Position numbers and translations under genes: made by a program
Source: a beta proteobacterium AAP51
Lineage (GTDB): Bacteria; Pseudomonadota; Gammaproteobacteria; Burkholderiales; Burkholderiaceae_C
Length of the DNA: 58,476 bases
Direction: 5' to 3'
Assembly: GCA_001295905.1 (NCBI GenBank)
Contig: LJHT01000074.1
Span: forward strand, 1 to 58,476
The notes under the pieces: model-generated
What the model saw: the letters and a program-made list of their open reading frames with translations, nothing else
Database searches by the model: none
Told to the model about the DNA's origin: nothing
Part shown: positions 58,209-58,476 of the stretch, piece after piece
Layout of the letters: each line of letters opens with the position of its first letter
Numbering within the stretch: the stretch's first letter is position 1

Positions 58209-58476
58209 ATGCCCCTGCCCAAGCCGCCCGCGAAAAAAGGTGACCTGCTGCGCGCCGCCGATTTCGAAGCCCAGGCCGCACCCCGCGCCGAGAAACGTTC
58301 ACTGAAGACGCGTGCGGCCGAGGCGCCCGCCCAGGCCACGCTGGAACTGCACGACGGCGCTTCGGCGCAGCCGGCCCGGCCCGCGCTTCAGGCGCCAGCG
58401 GCGCCCGCGGCTGCGTCACCTCGCTCAGTTGCAGCTGCGGCTGCGGCAGCCGTGCCCGCCGCGGTGGCCGCACCCG
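58209..58476 (+). CDS. N-terminus of a PhoH-type ATPase (runs off the right edge)
   Basis: 89 residues visible: MPLPKPPAKKGDLLRAADFE, then a disordered Ala/Pro-rich stretch. No catalytic motif is in view. In related genomes bcp is followed by phoH (PIN domain plus PhoH ATPase) with just such a start, so the name rests on the N-terminal pattern and neighbourhood. It could be another Ala/Pro-rich protein. Confidence 0.6.
   Translation, partial: MPLPKPPAKKGDLLRAADFEAQAAPRAEKRSLKTRAAEAPAQATLELHDGASAQPARPALQAPAAPAAASPRSVAAAAAAAVPAAVAAP

Overview
The window is chromosomal DNA from a high-GC betaproteobacterium, most likely order Burkholderiales (Rubrivivax/Leptothrix/Comamonadaceae-like). The evidence is strong third-codon GC bias, protein resemblance, and familiar gene neighbourhoods (hom-thrC-moeA-moaD-moaE, pepA-holC next to divergent lptFG, bcp followed by a PhoH-type gene). 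I see no phage, transposase, plasmid or CRISPR signature. No gene-free stretch exceeds 300 bases.

Layout. 1-2395 (minus): a coupled operon of a CsgG-like lipoprotein, a secreted unknown and a caspase-like protein cut by the window edge. 2636-7065 (minus): livHMGF branched-chain amino acid transporter ending in a coupled gene for a five-repeat exported protein; its substrate-binding protein lies apart at 15011-16159. 7233-14851: rarA, cheW, lolA-ftsK, a Crp/Fnr regulator, trxB, rpmB-rpmG. 16378-18786 (minus): pepA-holC plus a small gene, divergent from lptF-lptG, cbiX, cysB and an aminotransferase (plus). 23608-29878: FimV-like protein, class II aldolase, a second Crp/Fnr regulator, and a kinase/acyl-CoA dehydrogenase pair. 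30877-35443: tRNA-Arg, a four-gene membrane-stress operon (RHH-like protein, PspA, YqiJ-type OB-fold membrane protein, YqiK-type flotillin), a small duplicated protein, tRNA-Pro. 35514-46805: EamA exporter, ThDP enzyme plus MFS transporter, nadA and nadB flanking a ComFB/diguanylate cyclase pair, a roadblock-like protein and an outer-membrane barrel. 47008-58476: clpB with a heat-shock promoter, a molybdopterin/threonine operon, alanine aminotransferase, Mth938-like protein, bcp, and the start of a PhoH-type gene.

Most of the window is housekeeping. The parts that reward a second look are: two families of structured dispersed elements attached to stop codons, in which stems covary while loops stay constant; the membrane-stress operon whose first gene looks like an autoregulator with an inverted repeat over its own -10; the c-di-GMP receptor-like/synthase pair with overlapping genes; the caspase/CsgG operon; and the propeller-like exported protein translationally coupled to livF.
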